From Woeseia sp. (GTDB taxonomy: Bacteria > Pseudomonadota > Gammaproteobacteria > Steroidobacterales > Woeseiaceae): a stretch of DNA of 64,000 nt. The stretch is from NCBI GenBank assembly GCA_021773015.1, contig JAJFKW010000001.1:2463305-2527304 (forward strand), in the 5' to 3' direction. Position 1 is the first letter of the stretch. Each line of letters opens with the position of its first letter. This document shows positions 44,986 to 52,906 of the stretch, piece after piece. The translations under genes were made by a program, and so were the position numbers. Below the pieces are notes generated by a model that saw only the letters and a list, made by a program, of their open reading frames with translations, was not told the DNA's origin and did no database searches.

Positions 44986-45405
44986 ATGACGACGAAAATG
45001 ATGGAGCTAGTTTCTGACTTCGGTCAGATACAAATCTACGATGACGAAGAGTTCGACGGAGATGAGCTGGACTGGACGGAAGAGTCTCTGGTTGAGTTCG
45101 CAGTATTTGGAGACCAGTGCGTTGGACTCCAGGTGATCGAGAATGATGATCACAAGATACCGGTCTCGGTTCTGGCGACAGCTCCCGAAGCGGATCTCAG
45201 TAGCTGGGACCATATCGTTGAGGTTCCGTTTGAATGCCTGTCATCAAAGATCACGATTGCAGACGAAGAACTTAACTTACCTGCTGGCAACTACACGGTG
45301 CGGTGGTCAATCAAAAAAACTGGCGAATTTAGAGGGAACTATCAACTCGATTTCGTCGCGCAACAGTCGGCGGGCAGACGTGTCCTGAAGCAAATGTCGG
45401 TCTAA
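44986..45405 (+). CDS. Small acidic hypothetical protein
   Basis: 139 residues, very acidic N-terminal half (YDDEEFDGDELDWTEESLVEF), no signal peptide, likely cytoplasmic alpha/beta (NYTVRWSIKKTGEFRGNYQLDFVA). No family recognised. The leader at 44952 carries gctgctgaccc(a/g)aag, also found before the two preceding genes (43318, 44281). Confidence 0.55.
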   Translation: MTTKMMELVSDFGQIQIYDDEEFDGDELDWTEESLVEFAVFGDQCVGLQVIENDDHKIPVSVLATAPEADLSSWDHIVEVPFECLSSKITIADEELNLPAGNYTVRWSIKKTGEFRGNYQLDFVAQQSAGRRVLKQMSV

Positions 45406-45611
45406 CTAGCTTGGCCGGCCACATTTGGCCGTTTGGAGTAGTTGGCAACTTTCGTAAAGTAGACATTCGAACGGCAAATTTTAGAAAAAGCGGTCCTTCA
45501 TCTTAAATGCGAAGAAAGGGTCTATTCTGTTCGCTCGGGAGAATACAAGATAAAAAGATGGCCTAGCGTTTGGGCCAACTTATGGTCTTGTAAGAATTAA
45601 TCCAAAAAAAG

Positions 45612-45642
45612 GAGCCACTTACCCTTTTGGGGTAGGTGGCTC
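45612..45642 (-). terminator. Minus-strand rho-independent terminator
   Basis: On the minus strand: gagccacctacccc-aaaa-gggtaagtggctc followed by cctttttttgg, a strong 13-bp stem with one G-T pair and a T-run. No minus-strand gene precedes it within 45.6-47 kb, so it may end an unannotated RNA or be a decayed remnant. Confidence 0.7.
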
Positions 45643-45737
45643 TGTAAAGGTCTTCGACAGCTCTATTGTCATAACACTGCCAAACGGAAATCTTATGGCT
45701 CAACTGACAAGAGAATTGCTTTGCTACGCGTATGGGA

Positions 45738-45960
45738 AGGCCAGGGGCGGAGTCGAACCGAGCTTGTCAGATCAACTAGCTATTCGTTTGGCAGTTCGAT
45801 TCAAATGAGAACACGCAGATTTTCGGTGAACAGATTTCACAACCCTACATAACCTGAGATAACCGGAGATAACCTAATAGCACGTAAAACGTCAGATTTG
45901 CGACCCGCTAGACGCTCTTGAGTAACGGTAAGTGAACCTGGTTTGGGTACCAAAGTAGGC
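45738..45960 (-). repeat. tRNA-Phe-like 3' half interrupted by a 51-nt insertion, plus tail
   Basis: ccaggggcggagtcgaacc (45741-45759, T-arm/acceptor antisense) and acacgcagattttcggt (45811-45827, anticodon arm antisense) flank a 51-nt insert (45760-45810). The insert is ~80% identical to the 51-nt insert at 30147-30197. The tail to 45960 (cagatttcacaaccc, cagatttgcgacccgctaga, cctggtttgggtaccaaag) is shared with 32.3 and 35.6 kb. No gene from 45406 to 46182. Confidence 0.65.
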
Positions 45961-46182
45961 ACTAGATTTCGTGCTCCCATCTTACAGTAGCGTTTTAAAG
46001 CCCAACTTGCGTTGATTTTGGCCTGGCAATTACGCTTGATCTGCCAACTACGATCTACCTGGCTTGCAAATTACAGGCATTGGTAACTACCAGGTCGTAT
46101 AGATCCGCCGACCACCACCCGTTTGATCAACGCGCTACAATCCAGGTTTCACCACATTTACAACCGCATTGCGCCCGATTGC

Positions 46183-47388
46183 ATGTCCAAGAAAAAAAAC
46201 AAGTACCAGCCTGTAGAAGTGCTACTCCGGATTGATGGTCTCGAGGTTACTGCCGCGCCGAGCAAGCACAGCGCCGACTTCGACCACCTTCTTAAGCGCA
46301 ATGGTGCTAACTCGTTTGTCTTCATTCCGCTGGCGAAGTTAAGAGGCAAAAAGCGGCACAAAGCCTTTAAGGCTGCGGCCGTCGCTCGTAAAAAGGAGAA
46401 GCTCCCTGAAGGCAATTGGTTCGACGGTGAACTCCGAAATTCCAAAGACGGCGAGACCGTGCCCGGCGTTTTGGCATTCGATATTCGGCGCCGCGATGCT
46501 CGCGAGATTGCGGAGACAGTGGGTGTCAAACAATTTGTGTGGGGCGCGCACGGAGCGCCGGTAGAAGGACATTTCACCAAGGTTTTTGAAGACGACGACG
46601 CCTATTCTTGGGGCTCAGCACGCGGACGTGCGTTTGATGGTTTGAAGGACATCTTTGTCACGGCCGCCAATATCTCGCATCTGCCGCGAGCGGTTGAAGA
46701 ATCGCAGACCACAATGGAGCGCTTCAGACAACTTGTCTATGTCGTCCTTGGCCTTGCGTTTGCCGCCAGCTTTTTGCAGATGGCGCTGCTCGGAACGGAA
46801 AGCTGGTTTACAAACATTACCAAGATCGCATTTTATCCGTGTGTTATACCCGCGGTACTCGTAGGCGTGTATCTGCGCGCGCTGATGAAAAAGGCTGAAA
46901 CACAAAGTCGCGATTTTACGGCTTCAGAGGCCGAGGACAACTGGACGCTGGTGGCACCGCATCTGCTCGCTCTTTGGGCGCTGTGTTATATGACGGTGGT
47001 GTTGTTGACATGGCTACAGGCTGTGCCCAGTGCCGACCTGCCCTTTCTCGGTCGTACTAGCAGTCTATCAACATCTTTCATTGTCTGTGTCTGGATGTTG
47101 CTGCCGATCGCACACTCGCGTGACGTTGAGTCTCTCTTTTCCTCTGCGTTCGAATCCGGTATCACCGCGCTGGTGTCGATATTCACGATCAAGATATCGC
47201 TCTATGTAACCAACCTGATTACCGATGCCCTCTGGACAGCGGCCGCGGCAATCGTGCCATTCGACATTCCCGACGCCTTACAACGGGTCATCAACGGCAT
47301 CATAAATTTTGGCGCCGAAGTATTTTTCCTGGCGGTGCTGTTGGGATACGCCTGGTCGAGGACGCGTCAGCAGTTTAAGCAGCTGTGA
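46183..47388 (+). CDS. Hypothetical multi-pass membrane protein
   Basis: 401 residues from ATG 46183 (MSKKKNKYQPVEV). N-terminal ~150 residues are soluble (GLEVTAAPSKHSADFD, FVFIPLAKLRGKKRH, PGVLAFDIRRRDAREIAETVGVKQFVWG) and loosely resemble DUF3293-like folds. C-terminal ~200 residues carry five to six membrane segments. No family assigned with confidence. Confidence 0.65.
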   Translation: MSKKKNKYQPVEVLLRIDGLEVTAAPSKHSADFDHLLKRNGANSFVFIPLAKLRGKKRHKAFKAAAVARKKEKLPEGNWFDGELRNSKDGETVPGVLAFDIRRRDAREIAETVGVKQFVWGAHGAPVEGHFTKVFEDDDAYSWGSARGRAFDGLKDIFVTAANISHLPRAVEESQTTMERFRQLVYVVLGLAFAASFLQMALLGTESWFTNITKIAFYPCVIPAVLVGVYLRALMKKAETQSRDFTASEAEDNWTLVAPHLLALWALCYMTVVLLTWLQAVPSADLPFLGRTSSLSTSFIVCVWMLLPIAHSRDVESLFSSAFESGITALVSIFTIKISLYVTNLITDALWTAAAAIVPFDIPDALQRVINGIINFGAEVFFLAVLLGYAWSRTRQQFKQL

Positions 47389-47575
47389 TCAATAACACCG
47401 TAGATTCTGTCTGGAATTTGCGGGGTTCGTTTTGCTACTGGCCGAATATCCGGTCCGGAAATTCTCAACCTGTACTAATATAATATTTAGTGTAATCACG
47501 TCGGACATCGCGCCTCGGCTCTATCGGCGAAACCCCAAACCTCGTGAACGCCAAGTAGCCAAGTAGCCAAGTATT

Positions 47576-47628
47576 AGGACACCCATCATAAATAATTATG
47601 GGTAATTATGGGGACACCCATCTTGAAT
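47576..47628 (+). repeat. REP-like repeats
   Basis: aggacacccatcataaat and ggggacacccatcttgaat, two copies of the motif found beside the RAYT gene (25261-25363, 26470-26640), preceded by tandem aagtagcc units. Presumably mobilised in trans by that transposase. Confidence 0.65.
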
Positions 47629-47784
47629 GACCCCCGTTTTAATAGTGGCCGAATTCTCTATAAGTGCTTGAAATTGAACAGTTGCACGAACAATCATCGC
47701 CTGGGAGCACCTTCTGTTTCACGGAACTCGACGAAAGGTGTATGGTCTTAGTACTTATCGTCCATGCCCGCATCGGGCATTGAA

Positions 47785-47859
47785 AAGGCAAACCTACTGA
47801 AAAGTGGGGGCGCAAAGCTACCGGTCTAAGGGGATTTCCTATGACAGCGGAGTTGCCAG
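47785..47859 (+). ncRNA. c-di-GMP-I (GEMM-I) riboswitch aptamer
   Basis: Follows the GEMM-I consensus base by base. GGCAAACC opens P1, with a stem capped by a GAAA tetraloop (cctact-GAAA-agtggg). Then GCGCAAAGCTACCGGTCTAAG, ATGACAGCGG and closing GTTGCC pairing with GGCAAAC. Plus strand, ~175 bp upstream of the gene at 48034, so it should switch that operon in response to c-di-GMP. Confidence 0.93.
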
Positions 47860-48033
47860 AACCAGCCGGTCATCGGCTCGCAGTCGATGACCATCACGCC
47901 ATAGCTGCTGGCCGCGCTCTGCGGCGATCCCCCGAATTGTTAGCACACGAATCAATATTCCGATTCGTGCGTAGCCGATTGCAGATCTGAATCTTTCGCC
48001 GTCACGGTATGGAGGTTGAAGCGAGACAATTAG

Positions 48034-48423
48034 ATGCAAACATTCATATTCGGGCTCCTGCTTGCTGCGGTATCCGCGACAACGGTGGTGGCGTTCAAAC
48101 ATCCAAAAGGATATGCGAGATTGTTTCCGTATCTGCTCGGTATGGCCACCATGCTGTTTGCTGGAATCACGCTGTGGCAGTTAGCCGTCGAAATCACCTG
48201 GAGCAAGCTCGATCAGTACATCGCGACGGAAATGTTAGCCGATGCGGAAAATGAAAAGGCGGGGTTAAGTCTTCCTTATGCATGGATTGTGATTTGGTAT
48301 ATAGCGGTCGTTTTGTTTTTTTGGGGCAATCTGAAATTACCGGCATTTTTGCAAGTTGCAGATGAAGATAATCCGATAGGAGAGCACGAAGAATCGAACA
48401 TGGAGGTCAGAAATGATGATTAA
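48034..48423 (+). CDS. Small inner-membrane protein under riboswitch control
   Basis: 129 residues. TM segments ~1-22, ~32-55 and ~85-103; acidic tail. No family. It overlaps the cytochrome gene (48413 start) by 11 bases, so the two are translationally linked. The upstream riboswitch makes c-di-GMP the likely controller. May anchor or assist the dihaem protein; inferred from linkage only. Confidence 0.7.
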   Translation: MQTFIFGLLLAAVSATTVVAFKHPKGYARLFPYLLGMATMLFAGITLWQLAVEITWSKLDQYIATEMLADAENEKAGLSLPYAWIVIWYIAVVLFFWGNLKLPAFLQVADEDNPIGEHEESNMEVRNDD

Positions 48424-49801
48424 AGGATACGTTACTCAACGTTGTCGCATTGTTTGCGGCTTCATATTGGCGTTACTAGGCTCGGTATTGTTGCTAGTGG
48501 CTTGTAGTTCGTTACCACCACCGAATCCACCAAGTCTGGTTGAACGGGGCGAACAGATTTTTCTCAACGAAACCTTCAATGGAAACGGCCGAACTTGCGG
48601 TACGTGTCACCGGCCAACAGATAATTTCGGCTTGACGCCGACATTCGCTGCAGCGCTGCCGGACACTGATGCGCTCTTCGTCGCGGAAACCAATTCAGAT
48701 CTCGCTTCCAACTTCGAGAACCCCACATTGATGCGTGAATTTGCCCTGATTCTCGAGAATCAGGATGGCTTCAATGATCTTGCGAATAATTTCAACATGC
48801 GCGGCATTCCTCATACGCTCGCTATGTCATCGTCTATCGACAGCATGGGCGGTCCGCGAACAGGCTGGTCGGGCGACGGGGCTCCCGGTGATGGTTCGTT
48901 AAGGTCATTTGCGACTGGTGCGGTGATTCAGCATTTCACAAAGACCACCCGCCGAATTGCCAACGTCGACTTTCGTTTGCCGACCGATGAGGAGCTCGAC
49001 GCTCTCGAGGCATTTCAGCTTTCCCTTGGCAGGCAAACCGATCTGAATTTACCATTACGACTAAAAGGTGTGGTCGCGGCAAGAGGGCAGGAGATCTTTC
49101 TGGACAATACGCTGGGCAAGTGCAACGCGTGCCACTTGAACGCCGGCGCCAATGCGGATCCAGCGATATTTGGTCCCGGCGCTGGAAACATGAACTTCGA
49201 TACAGGCGTCGAGAACCTGCTCGATCAGCCTGCCGATCTGACCGGTGAGCTCGTTCCGCCAGATGATGGTTTCGGGGTCCCGGGGGACGGGGAGTTTAAT
49301 ACTCCGCCTGTCGTCGAAGCGGCGGATACAGGCCCGTTCTTTCACAATAACTCCGTCGAGACGATTGAAGGTGCGGTCGCCTTTTACAACGGCGATGCGT
49401 TCACCAATTCACCGGCTGGCCAGTTATTGGTCGGCGCCACTGGCAGCGGGATCAATCTTGACGCTACCCAGGTTGTGGCGGTTGCTGCGTTCCTGCGAGT
49501 CATCAATGTATTAGAGAACCTGCGCGGCAGCATGGATCTGTTGAACCAGGCTGTGCAATCGACAGGTTTATCGAATCGCAGGATCGAAAATCTGATAAAC
49601 CGTGCCAGGCATGAGAACGAAGACGCGATCGAGGTACTGTCGGGCGGTGGTCTGCACCCGAATGCTGCAATTTTTTTGCAAAATTCGTCCCACTTGATCC
49701 GACAGGCACAAGCAGCCACGGATACGGAGCTTCGCAATCGTTACGTCCGTGAGGCACTGAGCGGGCAGGTTGATGCCTTAAATCATATGACACTAATGTA
49801 A
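48413..49801 (+). CDS. Dihaem c-type cytochrome lipoprotein
   Basis: 462 residues. Lipoprotein signal with lipobox LVAC (Cys31). Two haem c motifs: CGTCH (62-66) and CNACH (~238-242), spacing as in bacterial dihaem peroxidase-like proteins. The middle has GIPHTLAMSSS and FHNNSVETIEGAVAFYN. The C-terminus is extra and helical. Likely a periplasmic, membrane-tethered electron-transfer or peroxidase-type protein. Gating by c-di-GMP is inferred from the leader. Confidence 0.88.
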   Translation: MMIKGYVTQRCRIVCGFILALLGSVLLLVACSSLPPPNPPSLVERGEQIFLNETFNGNGRTCGTCHRPTDNFGLTPTFAAALPDTDALFVAETNSDLASNFENPTLMREFALILENQDGFNDLANNFNMRGIPHTLAMSSSIDSMGGPRTGWSGDGAPGDGSLRSFATGAVIQHFTKTTRRIANVDFRLPTDEELDALEAFQLSLGRQTDLNLPLRLKGVVAARGQEIFLDNTLGKCNACHLNAGANADPAIFGPGAGNMNFDTGVENLLDQPADLTGELVPPDDGFGVPGDGEFNTPPVVEAADTGPFFHNNSVETIEGAVAFYNGDAFTNSPAGQLLVGATGSGINLDATQVVAVAAFLRVINVLENLRGSMDLLNQAVQSTGLSNRRIENLINRARHENEDAIEVLSGGGLHPNAAIFLQNSSHLIRQAQAATDTELRNRYVREALSGQVDALNHMTLM

Positions 49802-49832
49802 TTTATTACTGGCGTATTTATAGGAGCAGACG

Positions 49833-50219
49833 ATGAACAGACTTATTCCCGGCAACTGCGGCATTCGCCTAATGATGCTTGCATGTGTCATTTTTGCCTG
49901 TCCTGCGGCCTACGGACAACAGTCCACTGAGCAATATATTCCGATCGGCTATTCCCCCGGAGTGTCAGGCAAATACAGTTACGTTGGACCGATTGTCGCT
50001 CTCGACCGGAACGCGCATACCATAACCGTTGAAGATCGCGGCGAAATGAGGGAGATCAGAGTGACCGAACAAACCCGTATCTGGCTCGACCGATCGAAAA
50101 CGCAACGGGAGAATCGGAACGCGGACTATGCTGCCTGCGAAATAGGCCAGATGATTGAGGTGAAGTATTCAAGCGAAGACAAGAAATCCGCCGACTGGAT
50201 TAAAATCGAATCCAAGTGA
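49833..50219 (+). CDS. Small exported hypothetical protein
   Basis: 128 residues with signal peptide (LMMLACVIFACPAAYGQ, cleavage ~28). Mature part is a small OB-like beta domain (SYVGPIVALDRNAHTITVEDRGEMREIRVTEQTRIWL), reminiscent of DUF5666-like periplasmic proteins. It lies 31 bp after the cytochrome gene, probably the last gene of the riboswitch operon. Confidence 0.65.
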   Translation: MNRLIPGNCGIRLMMLACVIFACPAAYGQQSTEQYIPIGYSPGVSGKYSYVGPIVALDRNAHTITVEDRGEMREIRVTEQTRIWLDRSKTQRENRNADYAACEIGQMIEVKYSSEDKKSADWIKIESK

Positions 50220-50285
50220 TATTTCTTTCCCGCTCCGCATCGAATTACGACCTTAGTGTTCAACCGTCTGCTATCGGCTGCGATT

Positions 50286-50387
50286 TCAACCGGTCAACGC
50301 AACACGTTGAGCAAGACGTTCTGCCGGTGTTTCAAATCGTAACGACTTTCTCGGCCGTTCATTGAGTCGCCTTGCGATTGCTAACTG
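50286..50387 (-). pseudogene. IS30-family transposase remnant (3' end)
   Basis: Minus-strand translation of 34 codons to a stop at 50286-50288: LAIARRLNERPRKSLRFETP followed by AERLAQRVALTG. This is the conserved C-terminus of IS30-like transposases (…LN-RPRK-L-F-TPAE). The frame upstream is unrelated, so only the tail remains, immediately beside the att fragment. Confidence 0.85.
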
Positions 50388-50440
50388 GAAAAGCGGACGT
50401 TCCGACACTCCCGCAAATCTAACACAAGCCAACAACAAAC

Positions 50441-50481
50441 CCAGGGGCGGAATCGAACCACCGACACGCGGATTTTCAGTC
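50441..50481 (-). other. tRNA-Phe 3'-half fragment, probable att site
   Basis: Antisense of a tRNA-Phe 3' half: ccaggggcggaatcgaacca (acceptor/T-arm) and ccgacacgcggattttcagt (variable loop and anticodon stem, GAA anticodon). It breaks at the anticodon stem; no 5' half is present. Its minus-strand orientation places the integrated element to the right. Artefactual plus-strand translation here (GGIEPPTRGFSV) is a known mark of such fragments. Confidence 0.85.
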
Positions 50482-50807
50482 GGTACCTTCCTTCATCCTC
50501 TCTATCGTAATCAATCAGTTAGGGCAGTTAACACTGTTTTTGTGCCCGCAAGTGCTTGAAATTCTCTACCACTCCGAATGTGCGTGACACAAAACTGGCA
50601 CACTTCACTCCAAGTTGGACTCTTGTATCCGATAGCGGCAATGCCATTACGGTAATTTAGTTGCGCGTTAGGCGATTTCGATTTGTGGCTATTTTGGTTG
50701 CCGCGATTCTGAAACGTTTCAATTGCGTAATTGACTTCTTTCACACTAAGAAGTCTTTTCGCACGCGAATTGCCCTAGTTGGACGGTCGCAAATTGGGTA
50801 TGATCGG

Positions 50808-50996
50808 GTAATCCTTACGTGATAAATGCATCGAAAGATGCATAGTCCGGTGATTAGCCAGACTCTCGTTTATTGTGCAGATTTAAATGGCGTTTAAGTC
50901 TCGTTGAGACTTCATTTTGTCTGCACTCGCAAAAGCCTCGTTGGCCAAAATGAAGTCTCAACGAGCCTCAAACGCCCTCTTAAAGGTAAGGACTTT
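50808..50996 (+). ncRNA. Retron msr-msd RNA
   Basis: 5' a1 arm tccttac (50812-50818) pairs with 3' a2 gtaagga (50986-50992). msr hairpins: atgcatc-gaaa-gatgcat (50827-50844) and agtccgg...ccagact (50844-50864). The msd stem is 50889-50919 against 50946-50976: 31 bp with two mismatches, the inner 20 bp perfect. Loop 50920-50945. A G at 50819 just after a1 is the candidate branching residue. Located directly upstream of the retron effector and reverse transcriptase genes. Confidence 0.8.
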
Positions 50997-51027
50997 TCTC
51001 CTGCGATGACTCGGACTACGCAGTAGC

Positions 51028-51957
51028 TTGACTGACAAGGACCCACGCGAAGAATACTTGCGTTCCGTAGAGCTAACTCGCTCGCGGATTCAATACTCCC
51101 CACCAATAGTGTTTCTTTTTGGCGGTTCGACTGAAGGAAACCCGCCTCAGTCTGTTCGCGGCCAATTGTACAATTACCTGCTGGTCAACAAGCCCTCTGT
51201 TTTCTCCTGTCTCGTGATGCCGGAGAATTTCCCAGACTGGCTCAATGATTCAGTGTATCCCGACTTGCTAACATTCGAAGAGGACCTAGCCCAAACTTCG
51301 ACGCTGGTCATTATCGCGGTTGAAAGCCCAGGGTCTATCGCGGAACTTGGTGCATTTTCCGTTAACGATGACCTTAAGAACAAAGTGGTAATTTTGATGA
51401 GTGATCATCATCACGATCAAAAATCGTTCATAACGCTTGGGCCAGTGCGGCAATTGAAAGAATTGAACGTTTACACGTTCCCCTACGATCCGCTAAACGC
51501 AGTGGCGACAATTAATCCACACTTGCCAGCGGTCGCCAACGCTTTAGAGGAAGCGATCGAGAATAGCGATAAGTCTCAACTGTTCTCAAACAAACGAGAT
51601 GGCCACGTAGCCTTGCTAATCTACGAGCTTGTCCGCATTTTTCATGTATTAAAAATCGAAGAAATCCGCGGATACCTTAAGTTACTCGCGGCACCCCGAA
51701 AGAGAAAAGTGGTTCAACGACTCTTGTTTTTGCTACAAAAACTAGACCTCGTAAAAAAGCGACGGTACCTCAACTTAGATTACTATTTTACAGAAAAGAC
51801 GGAGCAACGACTTCAGTTCACAGTATCGGCCGGCGCCGCGCCGTTTGACCCTCTTGCCGCGTCACTAGGCACAAGTGACTTCTATCGTCAGTCCGCGAAG
51901 GAAACGAACCGCGGAAAGGTAATTGAAATCATAGGAAATGATGGAGACTCGATGTGA
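51028..51957 (+). CDS. Retron effector: nucleoside-deoxyribosyltransferase-like + HTH (type II-A, Eco1-like)
   Basis: 309 residues from TTG 51028 (no other in-frame start after a nearby stop). N-terminal half: IVFLFGGSTEG, then VESPGSIAELGAF (98-110) with catalytic-type Glu106, and FITLGPVR (134-141). It closely resembles the Ec86/Eco1 retron effector (ESPGSFTELGAF, INYGPVR). The C-terminal half is helical and HTH-like (YLKLLAAPRKRKVVQRLLFLLQKLDLVKKR). Presumably a nucleotide-degrading toxin held off by msDNA-RT. Overlaps the RT start by 4 bases. Confidence 0.9.
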   Translation: MTDKDPREEYLRSVELTRSRIQYSPPIVFLFGGSTEGNPPQSVRGQLYNYLLVNKPSVFSCLVMPENFPDWLNDSVYPDLLTFEEDLAQTSTLVIIAVESPGSIAELGAFSVNDDLKNKVVILMSDHHHDQKSFITLGPVRQLKELNVYTFPYDPLNAVATINPHLPAVANALEEAIENSDKSQLFSNKRDGHVALLIYELVRIFHVLKIEEIRGYLKLLAAPRKRKVVQRLLFLLQKLDLVKKRRYLNLDYYFTEKTEQRLQFTVSAGAAPFDPLAASLGTSDFYRQSAKETNRGKVIEIIGNDGDSM

Positions 51958-52883
51958 ATATAATCGAATACCTAAGCTCCACTCTTCGAATGCCGTCATT
52001 CACTATTGAGAAATTCGTATCGACAGCCCCACATCGATATAAGGTCTACTTCATACCCAAACGCAACAATCACGGCCGTAGAAAAATTTGTCAGCCGTCC
52101 AAGGAACTTAAATCAATACAAAGAATTGTTCTCCGTAAGTTCCTCATGGACCTACCCGTGCATGATTCGGCCACCGCCTATCAATCCGGTTCCAGCATCA
52201 AGAACAATGCTAGCGAACACAGACAAAACCAATATGTCCTAAAGATGGACTTTCGTGACTTCTTTCCGTCACTGCGGCCAGCCGATTTCGCGCTCCACGT
52301 GGTCAAGCATATAGACCCACAGCTGTCTGACGACGATCAGAATTGTCTCGCGCGGTTATTTTTTTACTCTAACCGTAGCAAAGGGCAACTGGAGCTCAGC
52401 ATTGGAGCACCTACATCGCCATTCATTTCCAATACCCTAATGTGGGAGTTTGATAAGCATATATTCGATATGTGTGCAGATAGCGACGTGAAGTATACCC
52501 GCTACGCAGACGATCTTACTTTCTCAACGAATGTGAGAAATATTCTTTTTGAATTCCCGGAACGCGTTGCTAATTTACTCGGTCAACTGCAATACCCAAC
52601 ACTGACCGTAAACGAAGAAAAGACTGTTTTTCTCTCTAAGAAGGGAAACAGACACATAACTGGACTCGTAATAACGAATGAAGGCGAAGTATCAATCGGC
52701 CGCAAGAAAAAGAGAATGATTAGGTCGCTAGTTCACAAGTATCAGTTGGGGGAACTGGATGCTGAGAAACTTGCCTACTTGAAAGGCTATCTTTCGTTTA
52801 TTTCAGATGTGGAGCCACGTTTCATCCAGGCATTGATTGACAAGTATGATGCAGAAACCGTCAACTCGATTAGGAGTGGTTAG
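51954..52883 (+). CDS. Retron reverse transcriptase
   Basis: 309 residues from GTG 51954. Retron-specific NAxxH (Asn85-Ala86-Ser-Glu-His89), catalytic FxDFFPS (99-106), SIGAPTSPFISN (149-160, usually QGAPTSP), YADD (184-187), and an ITG motif (235-237) where retron RTs usually have VTG. Makes the msDNA from the upstream ncRNA. Same order as Eco1: ncRNA, effector, RT. Converges on hsdR with 23 bp between stops. Confidence 0.94.
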   Translation: MNIIEYLSSTLRMPSFTIEKFVSTAPHRYKVYFIPKRNNHGRRKICQPSKELKSIQRIVLRKFLMDLPVHDSATAYQSGSSIKNNASEHRQNQYVLKMDFRDFFPSLRPADFALHVVKHIDPQLSDDDQNCLARLFFYSNRSKGQLELSIGAPTSPFISNTLMWEFDKHIFDMCADSDVKYTRYADDLTFSTNVRNILFEFPERVANLLGQLQYPTLTVNEEKTVFLSKKGNRHITGLVITNEGEVSIGRKKKRMIRSLVHKYQLGELDAEKLAYLKGYLSFISDVEPRFIQALIDKYDAETVNSIRSG

Positions 52884-52906
52884 CTGCTCGATGGTATTGG
52901 GAACGG

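Larger units (their letters stand above)
47389..48033. other. Intergenic leader region holding repeats and a riboswitch
   Basis: REP-like repeats (47576-47628), a 7-bp hairpin atgcccg-cat-cgggcat at 47764-47780 and the c-di-GMP aptamer (47785-47859). An 8-bp hairpin cacgaatc/gattcgtg at 47946-47969 may be part of the expression platform. No ORF. Confidence 0.7.

Noticed and set aside
43218-45405. Run of small genes with GTTRRRY-like sites (44260, 44871, 44899) suggesting integron cassettes
   Set aside because: No matching RYYYAAC/GTTRRRY attC pairs with the expected internal palindrome, and no integron integrase in view.
50362-50559. 65-codon plus-strand ORF containing GGIEPPTRGFSV
   Set aside because: It is the translation of the antisense tRNA-Phe fragment, a known annotation artefact; no supporting features.
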